A DNA stretch of 64,000 bases from Nocardiopsis gilva YIM 90087 (GCF_002263495.1 NZ_CP022753.1:62001-126000), one strand, 5' to 3'. Numbered from the stretch's first letter, positions 18,345 through 27,050 are shown. Notes: a model not told the origin generated them from the sequence alone. Program-made: numbers and translations.

Positions 18345-18444
18345 GAATCCACCTCACTGGTTGTCCGCGCGTCGTGCTGGTGGCGAGGGGGGTGGAAATG
18401 CCGTTGGCCCGCCAGCCGGAACAGTCCCCCCGGGCGGGCGTCGG

Positions 18445-18720
18445 CTACGGCTGCCGCTCGGAATCGGACGCGGCCGTCAACCTGGTCACCAGTGCGCTGA
18501 TCGAGCGCAGGTCGGAGAAGTTTCTTCCGGTCATGTCCTCGGGTGGGATCTCCACCTCGAATCGGCGGTGGATGAACGAGGTCAGCCGCATCGTGGAGAA
18601 CGAGTTCAGAATCCCGAGTTCGAGCAGTGGTGTGTCGGGCTGGATGTCGGAGCCAGGGGACTCGATGACCTCCTGCTCCAGGAAATCACGGAGAACTTTG
18701 AGAACATCCGACTCACTCAA
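18445..18720 (-). CDS. Stand-alone acyl/peptidyl carrier protein
   Basis: A 91-residue carrier protein. The phosphopantetheine site is Ser40 in LELGILNSFSTMRL, an N-S-F variant of the usual D-S-L. The following TSFIHRRFEVEIPPEDMTGRNF is typical of carriers in pyrrole cassettes (PltL-like). It is the first gene of the minus-strand operon and diverges from the dehydrogenase/adenylation pair. It probably holds the prolyl, then pyrrolyl, then halopyrrolyl thioester. Confidence 0.9.
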   Translation of the reverse strand: MSESDVLKVLRDFLEQEVIESPGSDIQPDTPLLELGILNSFSTMRLTSFIHRRFEVEIPPEDMTGRNFSDLRSISALVTRLTAASDSERQP

Positions 18721-19006
18721 TTGGCGACTCCATATCTGCAGTGCACCTGGCGTGGGACCCGGCGTCGCACAGGCTTCGGCTGAGCCTAATCACAGGTGCT
18801 CCCCGAATACCTCACCCGCCATGGTGATTCTGCACCGCTGATTTTTTTCATCAATGTGGGTGGCATCGTCGCGCTAGCTCATCATTGTGGGCTAGCCCGA
18901 CCACCAGGAAGCGGGAATACATTCGCTTGTCCGAGTTCGTTGATCTCACCCGTAGTGATGAGGACGTCGGCGGCGGTTTTACCGGAAAGGTCGATGTTTC
19001 CCAAGG
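18721..19006. promoter_or_regulatory. Divergent promoter region of the halopyrrole locus
   Basis: 286 nt between the two biosynthetic transcription units. It contains a direct repeat TCATCAATGTGGG (18848-18860) and TCATCATTGTGGG (18879-18891), 31 nt apart or about three helical turns. The second copy is flanked by GCTAGC on both sides. An A/T-rich block (TGATTTTTTTCATC) adjoins. This looks like a tandem activator site, perhaps for the LuxR-type regulator. Confidence 0.55.
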
Positions 19007-20158
19007 GTGGCGCGCGTTACCGTTCCCCCTGTGGATTTCGAGTGGAGCGAAGAGGATAACGAGGCCTACGAGCGGATTCGGGTCGGGGCAGAGGCTCTCA
19101 CGACGGGCCCGGACGAGTACTTCACCAGGGACGAGTGGAAGCGCTGCGCCGAGCTCGGCATCACGGGACTGTGCGTTCCGGTCGCGTCCGGAGGCGGTGG
19201 ACTGGGGTTCCTGAGCACGGCGCGCGCGACGGAGGCCCTGGGGAGGGGCTGCTCCGACATGGGGCTGGTCTTCGGGGTGCTGGCGCACCTCTTCGCCTGC
19301 TCCATGCCCATCGTGGAGTTCAGTGGGCCGGAGCTGCGCGAGCGCGCGCTTCCGCGTCTGGCCTCCGGGGAGTGGATCGGCGCCAACGCGATCACCGAGG
19401 AGGCGGCCGGATCCGACGTCATGGCGATGGCCGCCCGCGCGCGCAGGCTGGGCGAGCACTACGTCCTCGACGGTGTGAAGTCGTTTGTCAGCAACGGTCC
19501 CGTCGCCGATCTTTTCCTCGTCTACGCGGTGACCGACCCCGCCATGGGCCACATGGGCGTCAGCGCCTTCGCCGTGGAACGCGATACGCCCGGCCTCGTC
19601 GCGGAGGGGCCGTTCGCCAAGACCGGCCTGCGCCGCTGCCCCGCCGGAGCGGTCCGCCTGGAGAACTGCCGGGTACCGGCGAGCCACCGGCTGGGCGAGG
19701 AGGGCCAGGGCGGAGCCATTTTCCAGCGGAGCATGAGCTGGGAGCGCACCTGCCTCTTCGCCGCCTACCTGGGCCAGACCGAGCGGCTGCTGGAGCGCTG
19801 CGTCGCCCGTGCCCGCGAGCGTCGGCAGTTCGGCCGCGCGATCGGCTCCAACCAGGCGATGTCGCACCGCATCGCCGAGATGCGGGTCCGGCTGGAGGCG
19901 TGCAAGCTGCTGCTGTGGCGCGCATGCTGGCTTCTGGACCAGGGGCGGCCGGCCCGCCTGGAGGTAGCTGTCGCCAAGCACGAGATCGCGGAGGGGGCGG
20001 TCCGCGGCGCGCTGGACGCCATGCGGATCTTCGCCGGAGAGGGCGTGCGCGCGGAATCGGATGTGGGCCGCGGCCTCGACGACGCCCTGCCCGCCCTGTT
20101 CTTCTCCGGCACGTCCGAGATGCAGCTGGAGATGATCGCCAAGGAGCTGGGACTGTGA
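19007..20158 (+). CDS. Acyl-CoA-dehydrogenase-like prolyl-carrier-protein oxidase
   Basis: A 383-residue flavoprotein of the acyl-CoA dehydrogenase fold. FAD-contacting motif GANAITEEAAGSD; likely catalytic base Glu246 in SMSWERTCLF; C-terminal helix region RRQFGRAIGSNQAMSHRIAEM. PltE, RedW and CloN3 of this fold oxidise L-prolyl-S-PCP to pyrrolyl-2-carboxyl-S-PCP. The adjacent adenylation gene and carrier protein make that the best call. Start GTG at 19007; a GTG eight codons on is an alternative. The stop overlaps the next gene by 4 nt. Confidence 0.88.
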   Translation: MARVTVPPVDFEWSEEDNEAYERIRVGAEALTTGPDEYFTRDEWKRCAELGITGLCVPVASGGGGLGFLSTARATEALGRGCSDMGLVFGVLAHLFACSMPIVEFSGPELRERALPRLASGEWIGANAITEEAAGSDVMAMAARARRLGEHYVLDGVKSFVSNGPVADLFLVYAVTDPAMGHMGVSAFAVERDTPGLVAEGPFAKTGLRRCPAGAVRLENCRVPASHRLGEEGQGGAIFQRSMSWERTCLFAAYLGQTERLLERCVARARERRQFGRAIGSNQAMSHRIAEMRVRLEACKLLLWRACWLLDQGRPARLEVAVAKHEIAEGAVRGALDAMRIFAGEGVRAESDVGRGLDDALPALFFSGTSEMQLEMIAKELGL

Positions 20159-21666
20159 GGCTCGACGAGCTGGTGACCGCGGTGGTGCGGCGGACACCGG
20201 ACGCGCCGGCGGTCGTGGGCCCCGACGGCCACATGAGCTACCGGGAACTCGACACCGAGGCCGACCGGGTGGCCTCGGTCCTGGCCGGGCTGGGCACGGG
20301 CGTCGGCGACCGCGTCGCGATCTGGATGCCCAAGTCCGCGCGGGCGGTGGGGGTGATGCAGGCCGTCCTGCGGCTGGGGGCCGCCTATGTCCCGGTCGAT
20401 CCGGGCGCCCCACTGGATCGGGCGCTGCGGATCATCGCCGACTGCGCGCCCAGCGCCGTGGTGGCCTGCGCGCGCCGATCCCGTGCGTTGCGCGACTCCC
20501 CGGCCACGATCCCCGCCGCGCTGCTGTGCACCGAACACGGCGACGGGCCGGGCTGGGACGCCGTGGAATCCGCTCACCCTCACGGCTACACGAGGGCGCA
20601 CGGGGGCGGCGACGATCTCGCCTACATCCTCTACACCTCCGGCTCCACCGGAGCTCCCAAGGGTGTGTGCGTCTCGCACGCCAACGCGCTCGCGTTCGTG
20701 GAGTGGGCCGCCGCCGAACTCGAACTACGCCCGGCCGACCGCCTCTCCTGCCACGCGCCCTTCCACTTCGATCTGTCCGTGCTGGACCTCTACGGCAGCT
20801 TCCGGGCCGGGGCCTGCGTGCACCTGGTCGCCGAGGACGCCGCCTACGCGCCGCAGCAGCTGGTGCGGTTCCTCATCGAACGCGAGATCACCGTGTGGTA
20901 CTCGGTACCGTCGGTCCTCATCCTCATGGCCCGCCACGGCGGGCTCCTGGAGACCCCGCTCCCGGCTCTGCGCGCCGTCGTCTTCGCGGGAGAGCCCTAT
21001 CCGCTGCCCCACCTGCGCCGCCTGCGCGCCCACCTGGGGAACGCGCGCTTACTCAACTTCTACGGCCCCACCGAGACCAACGTGTGCGCCTACTTCGAGG
21101 TGGGGGAGATCCCGCCCGACCAGGTCCACCCCGTCCCGATCGGGCGCGCGTGCTCAGGCGACGAGATCTGGGCGGTTGACGACCATGGGAGGCCCGTCGG
21201 CCCCGGCGAGGAGGGGGAACTCATCGTGGCCGGTCCCACGGTGATGCTCGGCTACTGGGGTGCCGAGCCCCAGCGGGGGCGTCTGTACGCGACGGGTGAC
21301 CGCGTGGTCCGCCGCGAGGACGGCGACTACGTCTATCTGGGCCGCCGCGACGGCATGGTGAAGGTCCGCGGCTACCGGGTGGAGCTCGGCGAGATCGAGG
21401 CCGTCCTGCAGAACCACCCCGCCGTCGCCGACGCCGCGGTGGTCGTGGCCGGGGAGGGGGTCGAGGCCCGCATCGTCGCCTACCTGGTCACGGAGGGGAC
21501 CGCGCCCGGACTCCTGGAGATCAAGCAGCACTGCGCCGACGCCCTGCCCCGGTACATGATCGTGGATGCGATCCGCTGTATGGGCGAGCTGCCGCGCAAC
21601 GCAAACGGGAAGGTGGACCGACACTCCCTGGCTGAGGATTCCGCCAAGGAGCGCCGGCCCGGCTAG
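20155..21666 (+). CDS. Stand-alone adenylation enzyme, probably L-prolyl-AMP ligase
   Basis: A 503-residue free-standing NRPS-type A domain without attached carrier. Motifs: A3 LYTSGSTGAPKG (159-170), A4 with Asp206 in FHFDLSVLD, A5 NFYGPTETN (301-309), A7 YATGDRV, A8 RGYRVELGEIE, A10 NANGKVD with Lys486. The GTG start overlaps the dehydrogenase stop (GTGA). In pyrrole pathways (PltF, RedM, CloN4) the partner A enzyme loads L-proline onto the separate carrier. Proline as substrate is inferred from the neighbours, not from a decoded specificity pocket. Confidence 0.9.
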   Translation: MRLDELVTAVVRRTPDAPAVVGPDGHMSYRELDTEADRVASVLAGLGTGVGDRVAIWMPKSARAVGVMQAVLRLGAAYVPVDPGAPLDRALRIIADCAPSAVVACARRSRALRDSPATIPAALLCTEHGDGPGWDAVESAHPHGYTRAHGGGDDLAYILYTSGSTGAPKGVCVSHANALAFVEWAAAELELRPADRLSCHAPFHFDLSVLDLYGSFRAGACVHLVAEDAAYAPQQLVRFLIEREITVWYSVPSVLILMARHGGLLETPLPALRAVVFAGEPYPLPHLRRLRAHLGNARLLNFYGPTETNVCAYFEVGEIPPDQVHPVPIGRACSGDEIWAVDDHGRPVGPGEEGELIVAGPTVMLGYWGAEPQRGRLYATGDRVVRREDGDYVYLGRRDGMVKVRGYRVELGEIEAVLQNHPAVADAAVVVAGEGVEARIVAYLVTEGTAPGLLEIKQHCADALPRYMIVDAIRCMGELPRNANGKVDRHSLAEDSAKERRPG

Positions 21667-21688
21667 TTCGGTGCACCGCCGGGGGTCG

Positions 21689-22447
21689 TCACAACATCCT
21701 GTGCTCGTAGGCGTAGGCGACCGCGCTGGCCCGGCTGCGGAGCCCCAGCTTCGTCAGGATGCTGCGGACGTGCGACTTGACGGTGTTCTCACTGATGGAG
21801 AGCTGGCTCGATATCCTCGCGTTGCTGTAGCCGCGCGCCAGCAGGGAGAACACGTCGGACTCCCGTCGGGTGATCTCGCCGATCTCGCTGTTCTCCTGGT
21901 GGAGTGTCGGCGCCTGGGCACCCCGATGGCGGGGAAAGCCGCGCTGCTCCGGGCGGTGGATTCGATAACCGGCCGAGAGCATGCGGAGCGCGGCACGGAA
22001 CTCTTCCATATCGATGTCGGTGGGCAGGCACGCGTACTCGCAGCTCATACCGTCTTTGCGCAGATCGGCCACTGACGGGTCGACGAGCAGGGCCAGCCGT
22101 ACCTCAACCTCGGACTCCGCCGCTACCGCGTCGACAGCGCGAGCGGAGTCCACGCACCCGTACAGATGGCCCACGACCACGACATCGACGTTGTTCGAGC
22201 CGACACTCGCCCGCAATTCGTCGAGCGACACCGCCCGGCCGACGACCGACATACCGCGTGAGCCGTCGATCATGCTCCGCAGGCCGATGAATGAAAAATG
22301 CCGACTCTCAACGATCAGAACAGAAACCTCACGCCCGCCTGCTCCCACGAGGCACTTCCCATCGGTTATCAACGAGTACCGAGTCGACCAACCGCATACG
22401 CACAACATTGTTAACTGTTCACGGAAATCCGCAAACAGAGCAAACAC
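21689..22447 (-). CDS. LuxR/NarL-type regulator with degenerate receiver
   Basis: The C-terminal LuxR helix-turn-helix is clear: TRRESDVFSLLARGYSNARISSQLSI, then SENTVKSHVRSILTKLGLRSR. The N-terminal half looks like a receiver (VLIVESRHFSFIGLRSMID) but where the phospho-acceptor Asp should be it reads DVVVVGHLYG, so phosphorylation is unlikely. The start is unsure: 22447 is the longest frame; a GTG at 22348 with GGGAAG upstream would begin six codons before the receiver and fits family length better. It closes the halopyrrole locus and is the likely pathway-specific activator. No histidine kinase gene is adjacent. Confidence 0.85.
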   Translation of the reverse strand: MFALFADFREQLTMLCVCGWSTRYSLITDGKCLVGAGGREVSVLIVESRHFSFIGLRSMIDGSRGMSVVGRAVSLDELRASVGSNNVDVVVVGHLYGCVDSARAVDAVAAESEVEVRLALLVDPSVADLRKDGMSCEYACLPTDIDMEEFRAALRMLSAGYRIHRPEQRGFPRHRGAQAPTLHQENSEIGEITRRESDVFSLLARGYSNARISSQLSISENTVKSHVRSILTKLGLRSRASAVAYAYEHRML

Positions 22448-22691
22448 AAAGAAACCCCGTCAATTCCTACATACGCATCAAGTCTACACAGTTGCTATGA
22501 ATTGCGAAAAGCCGCCAGATACCTGGAACAATTCCACCGCCAGCGGCATTGAGCTGCGTCAACCCCCACCCCCCCGGGACCAACATGGCCGCATCCGGTC
22601 AAATACATTCGACGTAAGACCAGCCGGTCTCAGGATGAATGTGTTAGAGGCGGAGGGAAAGTCGCCCTCGCCCCGCACCGCCCCACCGGCC
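22448..22691. promoter_or_regulatory. A/T-rich upstream region of the luxR gene
   Basis: 244 nt with markedly lower GC than its surroundings around 22430-22530, as expected for a regulated promoter. At 22585-22609 it carries the second copy of the ~24-nt repeat found upstream of lysE (12740-12763). No gene is evident. Confidence 0.45.
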
Positions 22692-24509
22692 TCACCGGCG
22701 CGAACGCAGGACAGCGGCGTGGCCGCCGCCGCGGCGCTCGGGTTCGGCGACGGCTTGGATGCGGCGGCCGCCGAGGAACTCCAGGGCGGTGGCCGCGCCG
22801 ATCTCGCTGGTCTCGGTGAAGGTGTGCCCGAGGGCGGACAGTTCCTTGTCCTGGGCGGTGCCGAAGAAGCCCGGCTCCGCCAGGGTCGCGGGGGTGTTGC
22901 GCTGCGACAGCCGCGGTTCGGCCATGGCCTCGGGCAGGGTGAGGCCCCGGTCGATCCGGTCGACGAGGAGTTGCAGCACCGTGGTGATGATGGTGGAGCC
23001 CCCCGGACTGCCCAGTGCCAGGTAGGGCTCGCCGTCGTTCAGCACGATGGTGGGAGCGATGCTCGACCTCGGGCGCTTGCCCGGGCCCGGGAGGTTGGCT
23101 GCTCCCGCCCCGTTGTCGGCGACCTCGAACTCGAAGTCGGTGAGCTCGTTGTTGAGCAGGAAACCGCGGTTGGGGACGGTGATGCCGCTGCCGCCGGTCT
23201 GCTCGATGGTGAAGGTGTAGGAGACCACGTTGCCCTGGTGGTCGGCGGTGACGAGGTGGGTGGTCGACGGACCTTCCGTCCCGTTGTCGGCGGGCGGCCC
23301 CGCCGCCGCGCAGCCGTTGCCGTCGCGGGCGTCGCCGGGTGCGACCGGCGCCTGCTGCGCGGTCTGCATGTCGACGAAGCAGGCGCGCTCGTCGGCGTAG
23401 TCCTGGGAGAGCAGCGTCCGCAGGGGCACGTCGACGTGGTCGGGGTCGCCGATGTAGCTGTTGCGGTCGGCGTAGGCGAGCTTGCTCGCCTCCAGCATCA
23501 GGTGCCAGGTGTCGGTGGTGTCGCCAGTGCTGTAGGGCGCCCGGGCACGGGCGGCTTCCATGATGTTCAGGGCCTCGCCCACGGTCGAGCCGCCGGAGGA
23601 GGACGGCGCCATGCTGTAGACGTCCAGACCCCGGTATTCCACGTGCGAGGGCGCGCGCTCGATGACCTCGTAGTCCGCCACGTCCTCGGCGGTGAGCAGT
23701 CCGGGGCGGACGTCGCGCGCGGCGTCGGGGTCCACCGGCGGGTCGGCGGCGGTCGCGGCGATGTCGGCGCCGATCTCACCGTCGAGAACGTCCGCGCCCT
23801 CCCGCACGAAGGCGCGGTAGGTGTCGGCGAGGTCGGGGTTGCGGAGCACCGACCCGGGTTCCGGGGGCCGCCCGTCGGGCATGAAGAGCCGCGCGGTCTC
23901 GGGGAAGTCGGCGAACCGATCCTGGTTGGCGGCGGTCTGTTCGGCGAAGGTCGTGTCGACGACGAAGCCCTCGTCGGCGAGGCGGATCGCCGGGCGCATG
24001 ACCTGTTTGAGCGGCTTACGCCCCCAGCTGTCGACCGCGTACTCCCACGTGGCCGGGGTTCCCGGCACCCCCACGCCCAGACCGGAGGTCACGGCCTCGG
24101 CGAAGGGGATGGGCTCGCCGTTCTCGTCCAGGAAGGCGTCCTCGTCCATGGCCGCCGGGGCGGTCTCGCGCCCGTCGATGGTGCGAATCCGGCCGTCGGC
24201 CGCGTTGTAGTAGACGAGGTAGCCGCCGCCCCCGAACCCGCCGGAGTACGGATCGGTGACACCGAGCGCGGCGGCCGTGGCGACCGCCGCGTCCACCGCG
24301 TTGCCTCCGGAGCGCAGAATCTCCATCCCCGCCTCCGTGGCGTCGGGGTCCACGGAACTCACCGCACCGCCGTAGCCCACCGCGACAGAGTCGCGCGTCG
24401 AAGGGCCGACCCCACCACGGTCCGCTGCTTCCGCGGGCGCTGAACAGCCCACGAGCAACACGGCCGCTCCCGCGGCGCAGAGTGCGTGGATACCGGATCG
24501 CTTCGTCAC
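22692..24509 (-). CDS. ggt: Gamma-glutamyltransferase, lipoprotein form
   Basis: A precursor of about 605 residues that self-cleaves at the conserved Thr in PSTTHLVT to give large and small subunits. Substrate-pocket motif DPYSGGFGGGGYLVYY and the small-subunit GSPGGSTIITTVLQ are present. I choose the GTG at 24509 (VTKRSGIHALCAAG...) because GGAGG lies 9 nt upstream and it begins a signal peptide with lipobox LLVGC; an ATG at 24527 is the alternative. It acts outside the membrane on glutathione-like or gamma-glutamyl peptides. It sits beside the biosynthetic locus but shows no obvious link. Confidence 0.93.
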   Translation of the reverse strand: MTKRSGIHALCAAGAAVLLVGCSAPAEAADRGGVGPSTRDSVAVGYGGAVSSVDPDATEAGMEILRSGGNAVDAAVATAAALGVTDPYSGGFGGGGYLVYYNAADGRIRTIDGRETAPAAMDEDAFLDENGEPIPFAEAVTSGLGVGVPGTPATWEYAVDSWGRKPLKQVMRPAIRLADEGFVVDTTFAEQTAANQDRFADFPETARLFMPDGRPPEPGSVLRNPDLADTYRAFVREGADVLDGEIGADIAATAADPPVDPDAARDVRPGLLTAEDVADYEVIERAPSHVEYRGLDVYSMAPSSSGGSTVGEALNIMEAARARAPYSTGDTTDTWHLMLEASKLAYADRNSYIGDPDHVDVPLRTLLSQDYADERACFVDMQTAQQAPVAPGDARDGNGCAAAGPPADNGTEGPSTTHLVTADHQGNVVSYTFTIEQTGGSGITVPNRGFLLNNELTDFEFEVADNGAGAANLPGPGKRPRSSIAPTIVLNDGEPYLALGSPGGSTIITTVLQLLVDRIDRGLTLPEAMAEPRLSQRNTPATLAEPGFFGTAQDKELSALGHTFTETSEIGAATALEFLGGRRIQAVAEPERRGGGHAAVLRSRR

Positions 24510-24742
24510 CTTCTGGTTCCTCCACATCACGCAGCGATTGGAGCCGAAAGACAGTCGTCCGCTGTGCGCCGACGATAACCCCGAGCCGCCCGCCCGCGCG
24601 GTAGCGGCCCCCTGTGTCTGCGAGGTCGCGCGCGTCGTGCCCGCCCCCCCGCGCAGGAGCCTCCCGCGCGGGCCGTCCGCGGTCGGCACAACGCCCTGTC
24701 CAGGAACGTTTGCCGTGAGGAGCGGACCCACCTAATGTGAAC

Positions 24743-24764
24743 GAGGTTAGGATCGCCTAACCTC
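24743..24764 (+). promoter_or_regulatory. IdeR/DtxR iron box
   Basis: GAGGTTAGG-ATCG-CCTAACCTC is a perfect 9-bp palindrome matching the DtxR/IdeR consensus core TTAGG...CCTAA. It lies 28 nt upstream of the siderophore-interacting-protein start, so iron should repress that gene. Confidence 0.85.
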
Positions 24765-24792
24765 ACTGCATTCGGGGACAAAGGGGGACACG

Positions 24793-25650
24793 ATGGCCGA
24801 ACCACGGCAGCGTGCGAAGAGAGCCGTCCACTGCGGCCGAGTCGAGAGCGTGGAGCGCCTGACACCGCATATGGTCCGCGTGGTGCTCGGCGGCGAGGGC
24901 CTCGCGAAGTTCAGTACGAGCGAGGCGACCGACAGCTACGTCAAGCTGCTCTTCACCCCGCCCGGCGTGGACCACTACCCCGAGCCCTTCGACATCGAGG
25001 AGATCCGCGCCGAGCGTCCCCGGGAGGAGTGGCCCATCGTGCGCACCTACACGGTGCGGGCCTGGGATCCGCGGGAACGGCTGCTCACCCTCGACTTCGT
25101 CGTGCACGGCGACTCCGGCGTGGCCGGCCCCTGGGCCGCCAACGCCCGTCCCGGCGAACTGCTGCGCTTCCTCGGCCCCGGCGGCGGCTACGCCCCCGGC
25201 ACCGAGGCCGACTGGCACCTGCTCGCGGGCGACGAGAGCGCGCTCCCGGCCATCGCGGCCTCGATCGAGCGCCTGCCGGAGGGACACACCGCGCACGCCT
25301 TCATCGAAGTGGCCGACCCGGGCGAGGAGCAGCACGTCTCCGCTCACCCCGACGTCCAGGTGCACTGGCTGTACCGCGGGTCCCGTCCCGTGGGTGCCGC
25401 GCTCGTCGAGGCCGTGCGGACGCTCGAATTCCCACACGGCGACGTCCAGGCCTTCGTCCACGGCGAGGCCAACACGGTCAAGGAGCTGCGCTCGTTCCTC
25501 CGCGTCGAACGCGAAATCCCACGGGAGAACCTGTCGATCTCCGGCTACTGGCGTCTGGGCCGCACTGAGGACGCGTGGCAGTCGACCAAGGCCGAGTGGA
25601 ACCGCCGGATCGAGGAGGAAGAGGCCTCCCGTATCGGCTCCGCCGCCTAG
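24793..25650 (+). CDS. Siderophore-interacting protein (ferric-siderophore reductase)
   Basis: A 285-residue flavoprotein of the ViuB/SIP family. FAD-binding motif RTYTVRAWDP with LTLDFVVHG and GPGGGYAPG; NAD(P)H-domain marks LLAGDESALPAIAASIERL and AFVHGEANTVKELR. These reductases release iron from imported ferric siderophores in the cytosol. The iron box immediately upstream fits iron-repressed expression. No siderophore transporter is adjacent. Its stop converges on and overlaps the YciI gene by 4 nt. Confidence 0.95.
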   Translation: MAEPRQRAKRAVHCGRVESVERLTPHMVRVVLGGEGLAKFSTSEATDSYVKLLFTPPGVDHYPEPFDIEEIRAERPREEWPIVRTYTVRAWDPRERLLTLDFVVHGDSGVAGPWAANARPGELLRFLGPGGGYAPGTEADWHLLAGDESALPAIAASIERLPEGHTAHAFIEVADPGEEQHVSAHPDVQVHWLYRGSRPVGAALVEAVRTLEFPHGDVQAFVHGEANTVKELRSFLRVEREIPRENLSISGYWRLGRTEDAWQSTKAEWNRRIEEEEASRIGSAA

Positions 25651-25958
25651 AACGGCCGGGTTGAGGCCCCTGGAGCCGCGTGCTCCCGGGGCGTGATCGC
25701 GGATCGGGTCGCGTTCCACTGGAGGACCTCATAGCTCGCCGCTCCTTCGCACACGAAGGGGTCCTGGCCGATGACCCGGTCGATCCGGGCGCGGTCGTCT
25801 CCCCCGGCCAGGATCACCCCTCCGCAACGGGGCACGCGGGGACCCGACATCAGGAACGTCCCGTCCTCGTAGTTGCGGCGCAGGTACTCGTTGTGCGCGG
25901 GCAGCAGCCGGTCGATCTCGGCGAGGTCGCCCTGATAGGTCAGCAGCAGAAGGAACAA
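25647..25958 (-). CDS. YciI-family protein
   Basis: A 103-residue protein with the ferredoxin-like YCII fold signature: FLLLLTYQGDLAEIDRLLPAHNEYLRRNYEDGTFLMSGP, here seen as PAHNEYLRR and SGPRVPRCGGVILA, then RIDRVIGQDPFVCEGAASYEV. Family members are small, often dimeric, and mostly of unknown function. It may be co-transcribed with the upstream LysR gene on the same strand, about 105 nt away. Confidence 0.85.
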   Translation of the reverse strand: MFLLLLTYQGDLAEIDRLLPAHNEYLRRNYEDGTFLMSGPRVPRCGGVILAGGDDRARIDRVIGQDPFVCEGAASYEVLQWNATRSAITPREHAAPGASTRPF

Positions 25959-26063
25959 CGTCGGCCTCCTCGGGTGGGCGGTCGTGCGGGCAACACCCGC
26001 GCAGTCAACGCCCCGGGCGGCCCAGCGTCCACGAGGCCATTCCTCAGGCGGCCAAGGCCGCGG

Positions 26064-26915
26064 CTAAGAGGCCAGGTCATGGGCGATCGCCGGGAACACG
26101 GTGTGCCGCTCGTCACCGCGCCACGCCAGTGCCACGCGCATGCGCGGCGCCCCATCGGCCAACGGACGCCAGGCCAGCGACGGGTCGCCGATGTGGACCG
26201 ACTCCGGCTGAAGGGCCACCACCGAGCCGTCGGCCAGCTCCGCGCGGGTCACCGCGCGGCGCGCGGCCGACACCCGCAACCGCGGCCGCCAGCCGCCGGC
26301 GTGGCAGGCGTCCAGGACGGCGTCGTGGTAGCCGGGCGCGCGTTCGCGACGGAACCACAGAAGCTCGTGTCCGGCGAGGTCATCCCAGGAGACGGCGGCA
26401 AGGTCGGCGAGTGGAGCGGCAGCGGACACCACCACACCCACCGGCACATCGTGCACGACCGATACCGCCATCCCGGTGGTGTCGGCGGGCAGGTTCACCA
26501 CGCCAGCGTCCAGTTCACGCCGCGCGAGCAGGGTGAGCTGGTGGGCGGTCCCTGCGTCGAGGAAGGACACCCGAGCCCCCGCGGCCCGCGCCGCGTCCTG
26601 AATCCGCGGTGGAACGTCCGGCGGAAGTCCCGGTGGAATCCCCACCTCCAGCCGCTGCCCGGCATCCTCGACCGCTCGGGCCGCGCGGTCGGCCGCGGCG
26701 AGGGTGGTGCGGGCCTCCGGCAGGAGGGCCCGCCCGGCACGGGTCAGCGCCATGCCGGCGGGGGTCCGTTCGAACAACCGGGCACCGAGCCGGTCCTCCA
26801 GCACGCGGATCTGCTGGCTCAGCGACGGCGAACGCACCGACAACCGCTCGGCCGCGCGGCCCAGGTGGCCTTCCTCGGCGACCGTGCAGAAGTACCTGAG
26901 CTGGCGCAATTCCAT
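26064..26915 (-). CDS. LysR-family transcriptional regulator
   Basis: A 283-residue LysR protein. The start at 26915 (MELRQLRYFCTVAEE) is the canonical family N-terminus; the upstream extension of the frame is not. HTH: HLGRAAERLSVRSPSLSQQIRVLEDRLG. The effector domain follows (LEVGIPPGLPPDVPP ... VVHDVPVGVVVSAAAPLADL). The ligand is unknown. It precedes the YciI-type gene on the same strand and could control it. Confidence 0.92.
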   Translation of the reverse strand: MELRQLRYFCTVAEEGHLGRAAERLSVRSPSLSQQIRVLEDRLGARLFERTPAGMALTRAGRALLPEARTTLAAADRAARAVEDAGQRLEVGIPPGLPPDVPPRIQDAARAAGARVSFLDAGTAHQLTLLARRELDAGVVNLPADTTGMAVSVVHDVPVGVVVSAAAPLADLAAVSWDDLAGHELLWFRRERAPGYHDAVLDACHAGGWRPRLRVSAARRAVTRAELADGSVVALQPESVHIGDPSLAWRPLADGAPRMRVALAWRGDERHTVFPAIAHDLAS

Positions 26916-27050
26916 GGCGCGATCGTAGCTGCCCCTCATCGGCCCACCGACGCCGCGCGGGTTGGCTTGCTGCCTCGGGCTGGTTACGAACAGCGGCGGG
27001 ATCCCCGCCTTCCGGACGCTGGAAGGCCGGGACCCCGCCGGCATCCAGGG

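Noticed and set aside
21981-24443. An 820-codon plus-strand open frame opposite ggt
   Set aside because: Shadow of the gamma-glutamyltransferase gene; no family motif and no ribosome binding site.
22692-24509. Gamma-glutamyltransferase as a member of the halopyrrole locus
   Set aside because: Separate unit with its own signal peptide and promoter region; no chemical need for it is apparent.
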